This document shows, piece after piece, positions 23,595-32,200 of a DNA stretch of 34,461 nucleotides (its first letter is position 1; each line of letters begins with the position of its first letter). The stretch is taken from NCBI GenBank assembly GCA_947364595.1, contig CANATJ010000008.1, positions 1-34,461 of the forward strand, read 5' to 3'. Both the position numbers and the translations under genes were made by a program. The notes below the pieces were generated by a model. It was not told where the DNA came from and made no database searches. It was given only the letters and a program-made list of their open reading frames with translations. The DNA is from an uncultured Bacillota bacterium (GTDB lineage Bacteria > Bacillota_I > Bacilli_A > RF39 > UBA660).

Positions 23595-25895
23595 TTAAAA
23601 TTTTATTTTTTTAGCAATTTTATCAAACAACTCACTAAACATATTAAAAAGCATAATCGCAATCATAAATAATATAGCTGCTATTATAACTAAATTAATT
23701 GGTAAAAATGTAAGTGAGAATAAACCTTTAAGCATTGTAGTTTCAAAAACAAATAATAAAATTAATCCACCAAACAAACATTTTCTCAAAGTATTAAAAG
23801 GAACACTAATTTTATATAAAAGCATAAACCCTGTTAAAGCTGTCAAAATTACACACAAAGTTGAAATTTGATCTTGAGAAATTTTAATTAAAGATGGTAA
23901 AACCATAATCATTAAAATATTAGCTACAATTGTTAACGCAGTAGGAACTGATTTTTTTAAAACATTAATAAATATTTTGCCATTAATTCTATCATTATTA
24001 GATTCAAAAGCTAAAATAAATGATGGAATACCAATTGTTACCATGCTTGTTAAAGTTAGTTGAATTGGTACAAATGGATATGACCTACCTAAAAAAGTAA
24101 AAATTATGGCCAGTAAAGTAGCATAAATAGTTTTGCATAAAAACAAAGTCGAAGATCTTTGAATATTATTTATACTTCTTCTTCCTTCAGCCACAACCTT
24201 TGGCATTGAAGAAAAATTGGAATCAAGTAAAACTAACTGCGCTACATTACGAGCTGCATCACTACCACTATTCATAGCCACACTACAATCAGCTTCTTTT
24301 AAAGCTAAAACATCGTTAATACCATCACCCGTCATTGCAACTGTATGGCCTTTAGCTTTTAAAGCTAAAATAATCTCTTTCTTTTGATTTGGTTTTACTC
24401 TACCAAAAACATTATATTCATCAACCAAATCAATAATATCTATTTTATTAACGCTCATATCTACATATTTAATATTTTCAAGGCCAACCTTACTAGCTAC
24501 TCCTGCTACTGTTTGCGGATTATCTCCAGAAATCAACTTTATATCAACATTTTGCTCCTTAAAATATTCCAAAGTAGCTTTTGCTTCTTTTCTAATTTTA
24601 TCAGTTATAACAATTAATGCCATAGGACTAATTTTACCAGTTAAATTTTTATTTAACTCTTCATTAGTTTTTGCCAAAAGAACTACCCTATTACTATTAA
24701 CATAATTTCTAAGTTCCTTATCTATTTTAGAAGTATCCTTTAAAACCACCTCAGGTGCACCAATAATATAACTTTCGTTTTCAAAAGAAATTCCTGACCA
24801 TTTAGTTTGTGATGAAAATGGTATTTTTTTAACCACTCTATAATCATTTTTTCTTGCATATTTTTTAGTAATTGCTTCCATAGTTTGAGTATCATTTTCC
24901 ATATGATATCCTAATAAACCTAAAGCATCAGTAATATCACTCATCAAAGTTCCATTAAGTGGTACTAACTTAGTTACCTCCATATCACCTTCTGTAATAG
25001 TTCCTGTTTTATCTAAACAAACAGTATCAACTCTAGCTAATGATTCAATACAAAATAGTTCTTGAATTAAAACGTTATATTTAGAAAGTCTAATAACACT
25101 AATAGCTAAAACAGTACTAGAAAGTAAAACTAAACCTTCTGGAATCATTCCAATTAAAGCAGCGACCGTTGAAACAACCGCATCGGAAAATGTTGAAGCC
25201 TCTTTTAATTGACTCATAAAAAGTAAAGTTCCAATAGGAATAATAGAAATAGAAATATATTTAATAACTTTATTTATAAAATTCATAATTTCAGAATTAA
25301 CTTTTTTTAAATATTTAGCCTCAGCTGAAATCTTAGCTGCATAATTATCAGCTCCAACATGAACCGCTTTAGCATAACATCTACCACTTACTACAAAACT
25401 ACCAGATAAAAGTTCACTGCCATTTTTTTTAATAACCGATTCAGATTCACCAGTAATAAGTGATTCATTAACAAGTATTTCACCATCTAAAATCTCACAA
25501 TCTGTAACAATTTGATTTCCAGATTTAAGTTTTAAAACATCACCAAGTACTATATCATGAATAGAAATTTGTTTTTCCATTCCTTCTCTAATTACAATAG
25601 CTTTAGTTTCATTAAGTAATGAAAGTTTATCTATAACTAATTTACTTCTAATTTCTTGAAAAGTACTAATTAAAGTATTACATATAACAACACCTAAAAA
25701 TAGTAAATTCTTATATGAACCAACCAAAAAAATAGCCAACGCCAAACATAAATTTAAAAAATTGAATGGAGTCAAAAAATTAGTCATAATTATTTGTCCT
25801 ATAGATTTAGTCTTTACTTCAGATTTATAATTAACAAGTCCCTTTTCAATTAAAACTTTTACTTCTTCTTTAGTAAGTCCTTTTATTTTTTCCAT
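23595..25895 (-). CDS. Cation-translocating P-type ATPase (CtpE-like)
   Basis: 766 residues, a full-length P-type ATPase without N-terminal heavy-metal domains. In order: actuator-domain TGES (about 148-151, LITGESES), PEGL in the M4 helix (about 252-255, IGMIPEGLVLLSS), the phosphorylation site DKTGTITEGD (Asp at about 295), a short nucleotide-binding domain, the hinge MTGDGINDVLALKEAD, then six C-terminal membrane segments. PEGL and the LIQELFCIESLARVDTVCLDKTGT block match the CtpE group, linked to Ca2+ transport in mycobacteria. The ion here is an inference. RBS AGGGTGG; an upstream TTTAAA-17-TAGAAT is a possible promoter. Confidence 0.93.
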   Translation of the reverse strand: MEKIKGLTKEEVKVLIEKGLVNYKSEVKTKSIGQIIMTNFLTPFNFLNLCLALAIFLVGSYKNLLFLGVVICNTLISTFQEIRSKLVIDKLSLLNETKAIVIREGMEKQISIHDIVLGDVLKLKSGNQIVTDCEILDGEILVNESLITGESESVIKKNGSELLSGSFVVSGRCYAKAVHVGADNYAAKISAEAKYLKKVNSEIMNFINKVIKYISISIIPIGTLLFMSQLKEASTFSDAVVSTVAALIGMIPEGLVLLSSTVLAISVIRLSKYNVLIQELFCIESLARVDTVCLDKTGTITEGDMEVTKLVPLNGTLMSDITDALGLLGYHMENDTQTMEAITKKYARKNDYRVVKKIPFSSQTKWSGISFENESYIIGAPEVVLKDTSKIDKELRNYVNSNRVVLLAKTNEELNKNLTGKISPMALIVITDKIRKEAKATLEYFKEQNVDIKLISGDNPQTVAGVASKVGLENIKYVDMSVNKIDIIDLVDEYNVFGRVKPNQKKEIILALKAKGHTVAMTGDGINDVLALKEADCSVAMNSGSDAARNVAQLVLLDSNFSSMPKVVAEGRRSINNIQRSSTLFLCKTIYATLLAIIFTFLGRSYPFVPIQLTLTSMVTIGIPSFILAFESNNDRINGKIFINVLKKSVPTALTIVANILMIMVLPSLIKISQDQISTLCVILTALTGFMLLYKISVPFNTLRKCLFGGLILLFVFETTMLKGLFSLTFLPINLVIIAAILFMIAIMLFNMFSELFDKIAKKIKF

Positions 25896-25991
25896 ATTAT
25901 TCCACCCTAATTACAATTCTATCACAAATCATATAAAGTTTAAACAAAACTACATATTTTCCCATATTTTAAGCAATTTTAAGAATATTAC

Positions 25992-26020
25992 TTTACAAGA
26001 AAAATAAAATATTATATAAT
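25992..26020 (+). promoter_or_regulatory. Promoter of tRNA-Gly
   Basis: -35 TTTACA (25992-25997), 17 bp spacer, consensus -10 TATAAT (26015-26020), 12 bp before the tRNA. Confidence 0.75.
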
Positions 26021-26032
26021 TGTAATGTGCTT

Positions 26033-26107
26033 GCAGGTGTAGTACAACGGTTAGTATATGGCCTTGCCAAGGCTAAGATGCCGGTTCGATTCCGGTCACT
26101 TGCTCCA
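26033..26107 (+). tRNA. tRNA-Gly(GCC)
   Basis: Acceptor GCAGGTG pairs with CACTTGC (one G-U), the anticodon loop is TTGCCAA (GCC), the discriminator is T and CCA is encoded. Confidence 0.96.
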
Positions 26108-26114
26108 GATTGGT

Positions 26115-26145
26115 TTTTAGTCGAACTTTTGAGGTTCGATTTTTT
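26115..26145 (+). terminator. Terminator of tRNA-Gly
   Basis: TCGAAC...GTTCGA (26121-26139) followed by TTTTTT. A closely related hairpin at the same distance after a GCTCCA occurs at 27541-27567. Confidence 0.75.
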
Positions 26146-26209
26146 CATAGCTAAAAACACCAACACTATTTCAGAGAGTAATAGAAATAAAATCATTTAA
26201 TATGTTGGT

Positions 26210-26488
26210 ATGGTCGAAGATATTAACAAAGATTTTAAAAATACTGAAATGTTATCAGTAACCTTAAATAATGTAGATACTGAACTTCAAGAAAACAGAG
26301 AAAAAATTAAAATACTAAATGAAAACAATAAAGCATTATCACTTAAAGTTGATACTCTATCTAAAAATATTGATAATAAAAACAAAGAGATTAAAGAGTT
26401 AAAAAGTGACAATAAACACTTACAAGAAATGAATTACTTTATAAGTAGTTCTCTTTTTTTGCTCTTAAACACTATTAAAGTGCTTTGA
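26210..26488 (+). CDS. Coiled-coil ORF, possible fragment
   Basis: 92 residues. Residues about 20-75 form a Lys/Glu/Asn/Leu heptad-like coiled coil (NREKIKILNENNKALSLKVD, NKEIKELKSDNKHLQ), followed by a short hydrophobic end (YFISSSLFLLLN). There is no recognisable RBS before the ATG. The composition recalls the C-terminal coiled coil of MobV-type relaxases, so this may be the remnant of a mobile-element gene. That is a guess from composition only. Confidence 0.4.
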   Translation: MVEDINKDFKNTEMLSVTLNNVDTELQENREKIKILNENNKALSLKVDTLSKNIDNKNKEIKELKSDNKHLQEMNYFISSSLFLLLNTIKVL

Positions 26489-26598
26489 AAAGTAGTATAA
26501 TTAGATTATCAAAGATACACAAATAGCAATTTGAAAGTAAGGTTATAGTATGGATTAAATTGATTTAAATATTCTGAAATTAAGTACTGGAGGTATAT

Positions 26599-27387
26599 AT
26601 GAAAAATAAAAAATTAGAAATTATATTATATGTTATAATTTGTTTACTATTAGCCAATGTTTTTTGGTACTTTGCTTATAATTATATGAATGACACAATA
26701 GGTGTTATAGCTATGATGCTTGGTAGTTTTATACCTATGATTTTAGCACTTATTTTTATTAAAATTTTTAGAGGCAATTATAAAGAATTAGGATTTAGGC
26801 TTAATTTGAAAAAATCCTGGAAAATATATTTGTTGTCATTTATAATTTCAGTATTATTATCTTATGTTGCAACTCCGTTAATGTTATTAATATTTAATGG
26901 AAAAGTATCAGTAGATTTTACGCAGGAAACACTTATGATGTTATTTTTAACGCCAATTATAGGGGCAATATCCTCTATTGAAATGATGGGAGAAGAAATT
27001 GGTTGGATTGGTTATTTGTATCCTAAATTGGAAAAAAACAATGGCACTATTTTAGCTTGTATTATACTTGGTATAATTAGAGGTCTTTATCATTTTGGAA
27101 TTATAATAGTTAGAGATTTTCCAATACATGGATTAATTGAATTAACAGTCTCAAATATACTTTTATCTTTTGTGATGGTTTATCTTTTTAAAAAGAGCAA
27201 ATCTTTATTCCCTATTTGCTTATTACATATATTATTAAATTTATTTCCGATAATTTTAGTATACAAAGATAGTTGGTATTATACATCTATATTTCCAATG
27301 ATTATTAGTATGTTGCCTGCAATTATAATATCATTATACTTTATTTGTTTAATGAAAAAGCAAAACTTAATCGAATTAAAAAAGTGA
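26599..27387 (+). CDS. CPBP-family (Abi/CAAX-like) intramembrane protease homologue
   Basis: 262 residues with about eight membrane segments. Motif 1 is EEIGWIGYL (Glu132-Glu133), where the usual EExxxR Arg is Ile137. Motif 2 is GLYHFG (His165), and motif 3 has His210 with Asn214 in LLHILLN. Two Glu and two His, the predicted metal ligands or catalytic residues, are kept. Family members include CAAX-type proteases and bacteriocin-immunity proteins. RBS GGAGG seven bases before the ATG. It is flanked by a possible ORF fragment and a tRNA-end-like remnant, which suggests accessory DNA. Confidence 0.85.
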   Translation: MKNKKLEIILYVIICLLLANVFWYFAYNYMNDTIGVIAMMLGSFIPMILALIFIKIFRGNYKELGFRLNLKKSWKIYLLSFIISVLLSYVATPLMLLIFNGKVSVDFTQETLMMLFLTPIIGAISSIEMMGEEIGWIGYLYPKLEKNNGTILACIILGIIRGLYHFGIIIVRDFPIHGLIELTVSNILLSFVMVYLFKKSKSLFPICLLHILLNLFPIILVYKDSWYYTSIFPMIISMLPAIIISLYFICLMKKQNLIELKK

Positions 27388-27509
27388 ATCAAATTACAAT
27401 TTATACGAAAGATGATAAAATTCTATTCCATAAACACTCAAAACATGATATATTATTACTAGCAACGGAAGATTATATGTATTCTTTCGTTATTGGAAAA
27501 GAGTTGTAG
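27384..27509 (+). CDS. Possible 41-residue ORF overlapping the CPBP stop
   Basis: The GTG overlaps the CPBP TGA (GTGA) and reads 41 codons to TAG, starting MNQITIYTKDDKILFHK. There is no RBS and no recognised family. It could be a coupled small protein or a broken remnant. Low confidence. Confidence 0.25.
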   Translation: MNQITIYTKDDKILFHKHSKHDILLLATEDYMYSFVIGKEL

Positions 27510-27516
27510 ATAACTA

Positions 27517-27530
27517 CGACACTCGCTCCA
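27517..27530 (+). other. tRNA-Gly 3'-end-like remnant
   Basis: CGACACTCGCTCCA resembles the end of a tRNA-Gly (T-stem, acceptor, discriminator and CCA). Nine of ten bases of ACTCGCTCCA match ACTTGCTCCA at 26098-26107. A TCGAAC-type terminator follows both at nearly the same distance. The rest of a cloverleaf is absent upstream. Possible attachment-site duplicate or leftover of a deleted tRNA. Confidence 0.4.
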
Positions 27531-27540
27531 TTTGATTTTA

Positions 27541-27567
27541 TTCGAACTTTTTAGTTCGATTTTTTTA
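27541..27567 (+). terminator. Terminator upstream of the rhuM-like gene
   Basis: TCGAACT-TTTT-AGTTCGA followed by TTTTTTT. Related in sequence to the tRNA-Gly terminator at 26115-26145. Confidence 0.75.
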
Positions 27568-27605
27568 TTGATTTTTAATTGTCAAGGGCTATAATATGGT
27601 ATAAT
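27568..27605 (+). promoter_or_regulatory. Promoter region of the rhuM-like gene
   Basis: Two overlapping options: TTGATT (27568-27573), 16 bp, TATAAT (27590-27595); or TTGTCA (27579-27584), 15 bp, TATAAT (27600-27605). Confidence 0.6.
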
Positions 27606-27654
27606 AATTATAGATTATGTACAATGGTGATGTATAGAAAATGAGGTGGCAAAA

Positions 27655-28683
27655 ATGACTAAAGATTTAATGATTAGAAGTAGCAGTGCAGAATTTTTGA
27701 TTTTTGAAAGACAAACCCATGAAAAAGGAATTCAAGTAAGATTCGAAAATGGGGACTTATGGCTTACCCAAAATTCCATATCAATGTTATATAATGTTGA
27801 TAGAACTGTTATAACTAAGCATTTAAAAAACATTTATAAAGAATATGAATTGGAAGAAAAAGCAACTAGTGCAAATTTTGCACTAGTTCAAAAGGAAGGT
27901 AATCGTGAAGTAACTAGAAATGTTAAATATTATAATTTAGATGCTGTTATCTCTGTTGGGTATAGAGTTAATTCCGAAAGGGCTATACAATTCAGAAGAT
28001 GGGCTACTTATATATTAAAGGAGTTTTCTAAAAAAGGTTATATAATAGACAAAAAAAGAATGGCAAATGGTGCATTTTTCGATGAAGATTATTATGATTC
28101 TTTACTTGCTGAAATTAGAGAAATAAGATTATCAGAAAGAAGATTTTATCAAAAGATTACAGATATTTATGCAACTAGTGTAGATTATGATTCTAAATCG
28201 CCAACTACAATTAAGTTTTTTAAAAAAGTTCAAAATAAAATGCATTATGCTGTTTCACACAAGACTGCTGCGGAAATTATTTATGATAGAGCCGATGCTG
28301 ATAAAACAAATATGGGATTAAAATCTTGGAAAAACTCTCCAAAAGGGAAAATTTTAGAAACTGATGTTGTAATTGCCAAAAACTATTTATCCAAAGACGA
28401 ACTAAAAAGTTTAGAACTTATTGTATCAGCCTTTCTAGATTTAGCCGAAAATAGAGCTAGAAGACACATACCAATGACAATGGAAGATTGGAGTGCAAGA
28501 ATAGATAAATTCTTATTAAGTGACGATTTAGATGTATTAAAAGATGCTGGTAAAATATCTCATCAAATTGCAACTGAAAAAGCATTATCTGAATTTGAAA
28601 AATATAGAGTTATTCAAGATAAATTATTTGAATCAGATTTTGACAAGTTTATAATTGAAACAAAAAATATAGATGATGAATAG
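27655..28683 (+). CDS. RhuM-family protein
   Basis: 342 residues. It matches the RhuM family, named from a Salmonella pathogenicity-island gene and found widely on mobile and defence islands. Signatures: IQVRFENGDLWLTQNSISMLYNVDRTVITKHLKNIYKEYEL (N-terminal, helix-turn-helix/KilA-N-like), the VKYYNLDAVISVGYRVNSERAIQFRRWA block, and the C-terminal MTMEDWSARIDKFL..D.LKDAGKIS. The biochemical role is unknown. The ATG at 27655 after GAGGTGG is chosen over a GTG inside that RBS. A second gene starts 8 nt after its stop and is probably co-transcribed. Confidence 0.9.
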   Translation: MTKDLMIRSSSAEFLIFERQTHEKGIQVRFENGDLWLTQNSISMLYNVDRTVITKHLKNIYKEYELEEKATSANFALVQKEGNREVTRNVKYYNLDAVISVGYRVNSERAIQFRRWATYILKEFSKKGYIIDKKRMANGAFFDEDYYDSLLAEIREIRLSERRFYQKITDIYATSVDYDSKSPTTIKFFKKVQNKMHYAVSHKTAAEIIYDRADADKTNMGLKSWKNSPKGKILETDVVIAKNYLSKDELKSLELIVSAFLDLAENRARRHIPMTMEDWSARIDKFLLSDDLDVLKDAGKISHQIATEKALSEFEKYRVIQDKLFESDFDKFIIETKNIDDE

Positions 28684-28691
28684 GTGTAAAA

Positions 28692-29126
28692 ATGGAATGG
28701 GAAGATTATACTGGAAAACTAAATGATCATAAAAGTTATTTAAATATGCTAGAAAGATTACAAGATAAAACTGCGTATATTGAAATAGTACTTAGAGATA
28801 ATACAAAACTAAATGAAATAGTTGAACATTTCGAAGAAGATATTATTTCAACTAAAATAGTTTCCGAATGGTGGGGTACAAAAACTGTTGAAAAAAGAAA
28901 ATTATTCAAATTAAAATTTTCAAAAGAAATGTTTAAATTTCTAAAAAAGTATGAAACTTTCTGTAAGTTTTATTGGGGAAGAGATTTTGAAGGAAAAGAA
29001 ACTTGGATTCAAGAAGATACTGATTTTGGTTGGGATGATATTGCATTTTATAATAATCAAAATAAAATATTATTATGTACAACTACCCATGAATGTTATA
29101 TATATGTTAATGAAAGCTTAATTTAA
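28692..29126 (+). CDS. Unknown protein co-transcribed with the rhuM-like gene
   Basis: 144 residues, not recognised. Soluble and rich in aromatic and charged residues (SEWWGTKTVEKRKLFKLKF, FYWGRDFEG, DTDFGWDDIAFYNNQNK), with no signal peptide or membrane segment. It lies 8 nt after the RhuM stop and before a good terminator, so both proteins are probably made together. It could be a partner or antidote of RhuM, but nothing in the sequence proves this. Confidence 0.75.
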   Translation: MEWEDYTGKLNDHKSYLNMLERLQDKTAYIEIVLRDNTKLNEIVEHFEEDIISTKIVSEWWGTKTVEKRKLFKLKFSKEMFKFLKKYETFCKFYWGRDFEGKETWIQEDTDFGWDDIAFYNNQNKILLCTTTHECYIYVNESLI

Positions 29127-29138
29127 TATTAAGATATC

Positions 29139-29166
29139 AAAGGAATATAAAATTTCCTTTTTTTAA
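29139..29166 (+). terminator. Terminator of the rhuM-like operon
   Basis: AAAGGAA...TTCCTTT hairpin followed by TTTTT. Confidence 0.75.
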
Positions 29167-29186
29167 TATAATTATATTTACAATTA

Positions 29187-29666
29187 TTAATACCTCTTTA
29201 TTAAAATATATTCCTTATCTTCGTTTTGAATTTTTTTGCCATCTAAATAATCAAATCCAAATTTACGATAAAATCCACAAGCATAAACAGAAGAAGGTAT
29301 TACTAATTCCTTACAACCAATATTTATTGCAATATCTTCAATTTTTGCAATTAATTTTCTTCCTATTCCTTGGTGATGATTTTGCATTTTTACAAACACG
29401 GTTAATATAATATATTTTTCCCCTGTTTCATCACCTCTATATTTGTCAATACTTGCTGTACCAACAACTTTATTATCCTTTAGCGCAATTAAACATTTAG
29501 TTCTATTAGGAAAGTTTTTCTTTATTTCATCTTCTGTAAAATGTTTTGAAATTTTATCAATTACGTCTTTCCCATGTTCTTTAATATTAATTTTATACAT
29601 ATTACTTAATATTATTTCAGATAATGCTTTAGCATATTCATTTTTATATTCTACAATTTCAATCAC
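29187..29666 (-). CDS. GNAT-family N-acetyltransferase
   Basis: 159 residues. The acetyl-CoA-binding motif A is visible (VKMQNHHQGIGRKLIAKIEDIA, with Q-x-x-G-x-G), preceded by VVGTASID and a YIILTVFV strand and followed by a typical ACGFYRKFGF motif. The substrate is unknown. The GTG at 29666 has a strong GGAGGAAACAAA upstream, so I use it rather than a further-upstream ATG without an RBS. Probably monocistronic. Confidence 0.88.
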   Translation of the reverse strand: MIEIVEYKNEYAKALSEIILSNMYKINIKEHGKDVIDKISKHFTEDEIKKNFPNRTKCLIALKDNKVVGTASIDKYRGDETGEKYIILTVFVKMQNHHQGIGRKLIAKIEDIAINIGCKELVIPSSVYACGFYRKFGFDYLDGKKIQNEDKEYILIKRY

Positions 29667-29790
29667 TTTGTTTCCTCCTTCGATTTTTATAATAGAAAAT
29701 TTAATCTTAATGACAATTTGTTGTTTATTTATTAAAGTAATTATACAGTGTTTACATAATTTCAACAAGTTTAACAATTTTTACTTATAT

Positions 29791-29821
29791 CAAAAAAAAC
29801 AAATTATAAAAATAATTTGTC
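29791..29821 (-). terminator. Terminator of the FAD/Rieske gene
   Basis: ACAAATTAT-TTTT-ATAATTTGT followed by seven T on minus. Confidence 0.8.
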
Positions 29822-29823
29822 TT

Positions 29824-31272
29824 TTAGTCATCATTTATTTTTATTGAAAATACCGAAGGCCCTTCTATTAAATTACCATCAATATCAAATCTTGAGCCAT
29901 GACAAGGACAATCCCATGTTTTATCCGCATTATTAAAAATTAAAGAACATTTAAAATGTGGACAAGTATTCTTAACAATATGTTTGTTTCCTTCTTCATC
30001 TACATATATACCACAAGATATACCATCTATATCTTTTACATATACCTTGTTATAAAATTCTTTATTTTTATTTAACTTAGACTCCACATAAACCTTACCT
30101 ATTTTAAAATTATCAGTAGTAAAATTTTTAGCTTTTTCCAAAGAAAAAGGTCTATTAATTTTAAAAAGTGATTCATATTTATTTTCTTTACCTTTTATTA
30201 AATCAGATAAAATCTTCCCTGATAAAATTCCATTTGTCATTCCCCATTTATTAAATGCAGTCGCAAGAAATAAATTAGGATGATTATCAAACCTACCTAT
30301 CATTGGAAGATAATCATGAGCTTTTAAATCATGTGTCATCCAAACCTCATCTATTGGATTTTCAAAGTAAGTATTATAAAAATTCAATAGTTTATCCTCT
30401 TCACCTTTATAATCAATATTTTCTGATAAAGCATGAGAAAAACCACCAACTATTATATTATCCTTATAAAACCTTATAGAATAAACTTCTTTGTCAATAT
30501 TAATTGCATTAAATTTACCATTAATGTGTTTAGCTGCCATAGCATATGACTGCTCCAACCCCAATTTTATTGGTAATAATCCTGGAATTATAAAAAATGG
30601 ATAATGAGTTGCAATGACTAATTTTTTAGTTTTAATATTTCCCTTTTCCGTTTTTATTAAATAATAATCCTCATAAATATCTAAATCAATCGCTCTAGTA
30701 TTTTCATATATTTTAATCTTATCTTCTACTACACTCTTTAATGCCATTATATACTTAAGTGGATGAAAAACATAAGTATCAGTTACCTTAAAACAATCTA
30801 CACAAGGAATTTTAATAGGCAACTTCGCATCTTCATACTTAATATTACATTTAGTCAAAAAATCTCTTTCTTTATTTAAATCACCATTATCTGAAGTTGT
30901 AAATAAAAATGAATCACTTTTTTCTAAATCACAATCAATATTATATTTTTCTATATTCGATAAAGCTATATCAATAGCCTCTTTTTGTGAGCTTAAATAA
31001 TCTCTAGCAACATCAAAATCATAAGCTTTCATTATATCTCTATATATAGTTCCTTGAAGATATGTAAGTTTACCAGTAGTATGTGATGTAACACCATATC
31101 CTACCTCACCCTTATCAATTAAAACAACATCGTCTTCATCAGTTAAATTTAAAGCAACATTCATTCCAGCCATTCCACCACCTATAATTAAAATATTACA
31201 AGTAATATCTTTATCTAAACTATCTGAAGAAGGATTACTAATTTCATTTAGCCAAATTGATTTTTGTTTCAT
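29824..31272 (-). CDS. FAD-dependent oxidoreductase with C-terminal Rieske domain
   Basis: 482 residues. The N-terminal DAO-type FAD domain has the dinucleotide-binding motif ILIIGGGMAGMNVALNL (about 30-46), an acidic VVLIDKG strand end, and GVTSHTTGKLTYLQG next to the flavin. The C-terminal ~90 residues form a Rieske [2Fe-2S] domain with CPHFKC and CPCHGSRFD, giving the two Cys and two His ligands, then GPSVFSIKI. This fusion (YhfW-like) occurs in Firmicutes; the electron partner and substrate are unknown. The ATG at 31272 follows GAGGTGAAATTA. The upstream GTG lies inside the RBS. Confidence 0.92.
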   Translation of the reverse strand: MKQKSIWLNEISNPSSDSLDKDITCNILIIGGGMAGMNVALNLTDEDDVVLIDKGEVGYGVTSHTTGKLTYLQGTIYRDIMKAYDFDVARDYLSSQKEAIDIALSNIEKYNIDCDLEKSDSFLFTTSDNGDLNKERDFLTKCNIKYEDAKLPIKIPCVDCFKVTDTYVFHPLKYIMALKSVVEDKIKIYENTRAIDLDIYEDYYLIKTEKGNIKTKKLVIATHYPFFIIPGLLPIKLGLEQSYAMAAKHINGKFNAINIDKEVYSIRFYKDNIIVGGFSHALSENIDYKGEEDKLLNFYNTYFENPIDEVWMTHDLKAHDYLPMIGRFDNHPNLFLATAFNKWGMTNGILSGKILSDLIKGKENKYESLFKINRPFSLEKAKNFTTDNFKIGKVYVESKLNKNKEFYNKVYVKDIDGISCGIYVDEEGNKHIVKNTCPHFKCSLIFNNADKTWDCPCHGSRFDIDGNLIEGPSVFSIKINDD

Positions 31273-31318
31273 TAATTTCACCTCTTACTTTGTTATGGAA
31301 TATTTTCTGCTTTTTTAT

Positions 31319-31347
31319 ACAAAAAAATAGATATTTAAAATATCTAT
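31319..31347 (-). terminator. Terminator of the HD-domain gene at 31354
   Basis: ATAGATATTT-T-AAATATCTAT followed by TTTTTTT on minus. Confidence 0.8.
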
Positions 31348-31353
31348 AATCAT

Positions 31354-32094
31354 TTAATTTTGTTTTTCATCAATATATCCATTTATAATATCAAAATATT
31401 CTTTTACAATATCTTTATTATCTAATTTATTATAAATTGTATCTACCAATTTATCTTTTTTTATTTTTTTAAATGAATAATCAAAATTCAAATCATAAAT
31501 TCTACACAATTGAACAAGTAATTTATCCCCATTAGTTTTGATGTCTTCATACTTTATCATTTGCTGATTTTTACAGTCATTTAAAACTTTTTCACTAGCC
31601 TTTTCCATTGGAAAATTTAGCTCACTTTCATCATTACCAATCAAATACAAAATATCTAACTTATCACAATCTCTTAACAATTTACAGAACAATAATTCTT
31701 CTTCATTACAAGAGTTTTCATCAATTAATAAAGTATTATGATTTAAAATAGCCTTTAAAATAATATTTTGTACTCTTTTATCAGTTGTATATTTATTTAT
31801 TAAACCATCTTCAAATAAAAGCTTAGCCCCTATTAAAGCATGATCCATTTTCTTATCACTAAGTGTTCCTAATTTACTTAATTGATAAAATCTACCATAA
31901 TCATGAAGTAAACCAACTAATCTAGCAATACTTATTTTTTCATCATCTAATCCTAAATCTATAGCTAAACTTTCACAATTATCCATAACTCTTATAGAAT
32001 GAAAATAGCGTTGATTTATTCTTTGATTATTAAAATCATAATGATTAACATCTTCTTCAAATATTCTTCTACATAAATCTATATTTAAAATCAC
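31354..32094 (-). CDS. HD-domain hydrolase
   Basis: 246 residues from a GTG at 32094 that has AGGAGTGG seven bases upstream. An ATG nine codons earlier has no RBS. HD-domain metal site: YFHSIRVMDNCE (first His), VGLLHDYGRFYQ (HD pair), MDHALIGAKLLFEDG, ILNHNT and RDCDKLDIL (distal Asp). Members of this group hydrolyse phosphate esters; the substrate is unknown. Unrelated in length and detail to the HD protein at 1822-2325. It lies just beside toxin-antitoxin-like locus 3. Confidence 0.88.
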   Translation of the reverse strand: MILNIDLCRRIFEEDVNHYDFNNQRINQRYFHSIRVMDNCESLAIDLGLDDEKISIARLVGLLHDYGRFYQLSKLGTLSDKKMDHALIGAKLLFEDGLINKYTTDKRVQNIILKAILNHNTLLIDENSCNEEELLFCKLLRDCDKLDILYLIGNDESELNFPMEKASEKVLNDCKNQQMIKYEDIKTNGDKLLVQLCRIYDLNFDYSFKKIKKDKLVDTIYNKLDNKDIVKEYFDIINGYIDEKQN

Positions 32095-32165
32095 ATTACC
32101 ACTCCTAATATCATTTACCATTTAATTATATCTCATAAATATTTATCTTTCAATAGCTATTGCTA

Positions 32166-32194
32166 TTGTATATTTTATAATAATATGGTATATT
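32166..32194 (+). promoter_or_regulatory. Promoter of antisense RNA copy 3
   Basis: -35 TTGTAT (32166-32171), 17 bp spacer, -10 TATATT (32189-32194), with the start near 32201. The spacing from the -10 to the 5' hairpin (9 nt) matches copies 1 (8 nt) and 2 (10 nt). Confidence 0.75.
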
Positions 32195-32200
32195 CTAATT

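Noticed and set aside
25993-26196. Minus-strand ORF containing SGASDRNRTGILALARPY
   Set aside because: Antisense reading of tRNA-Gly(GCC) and its flanks.
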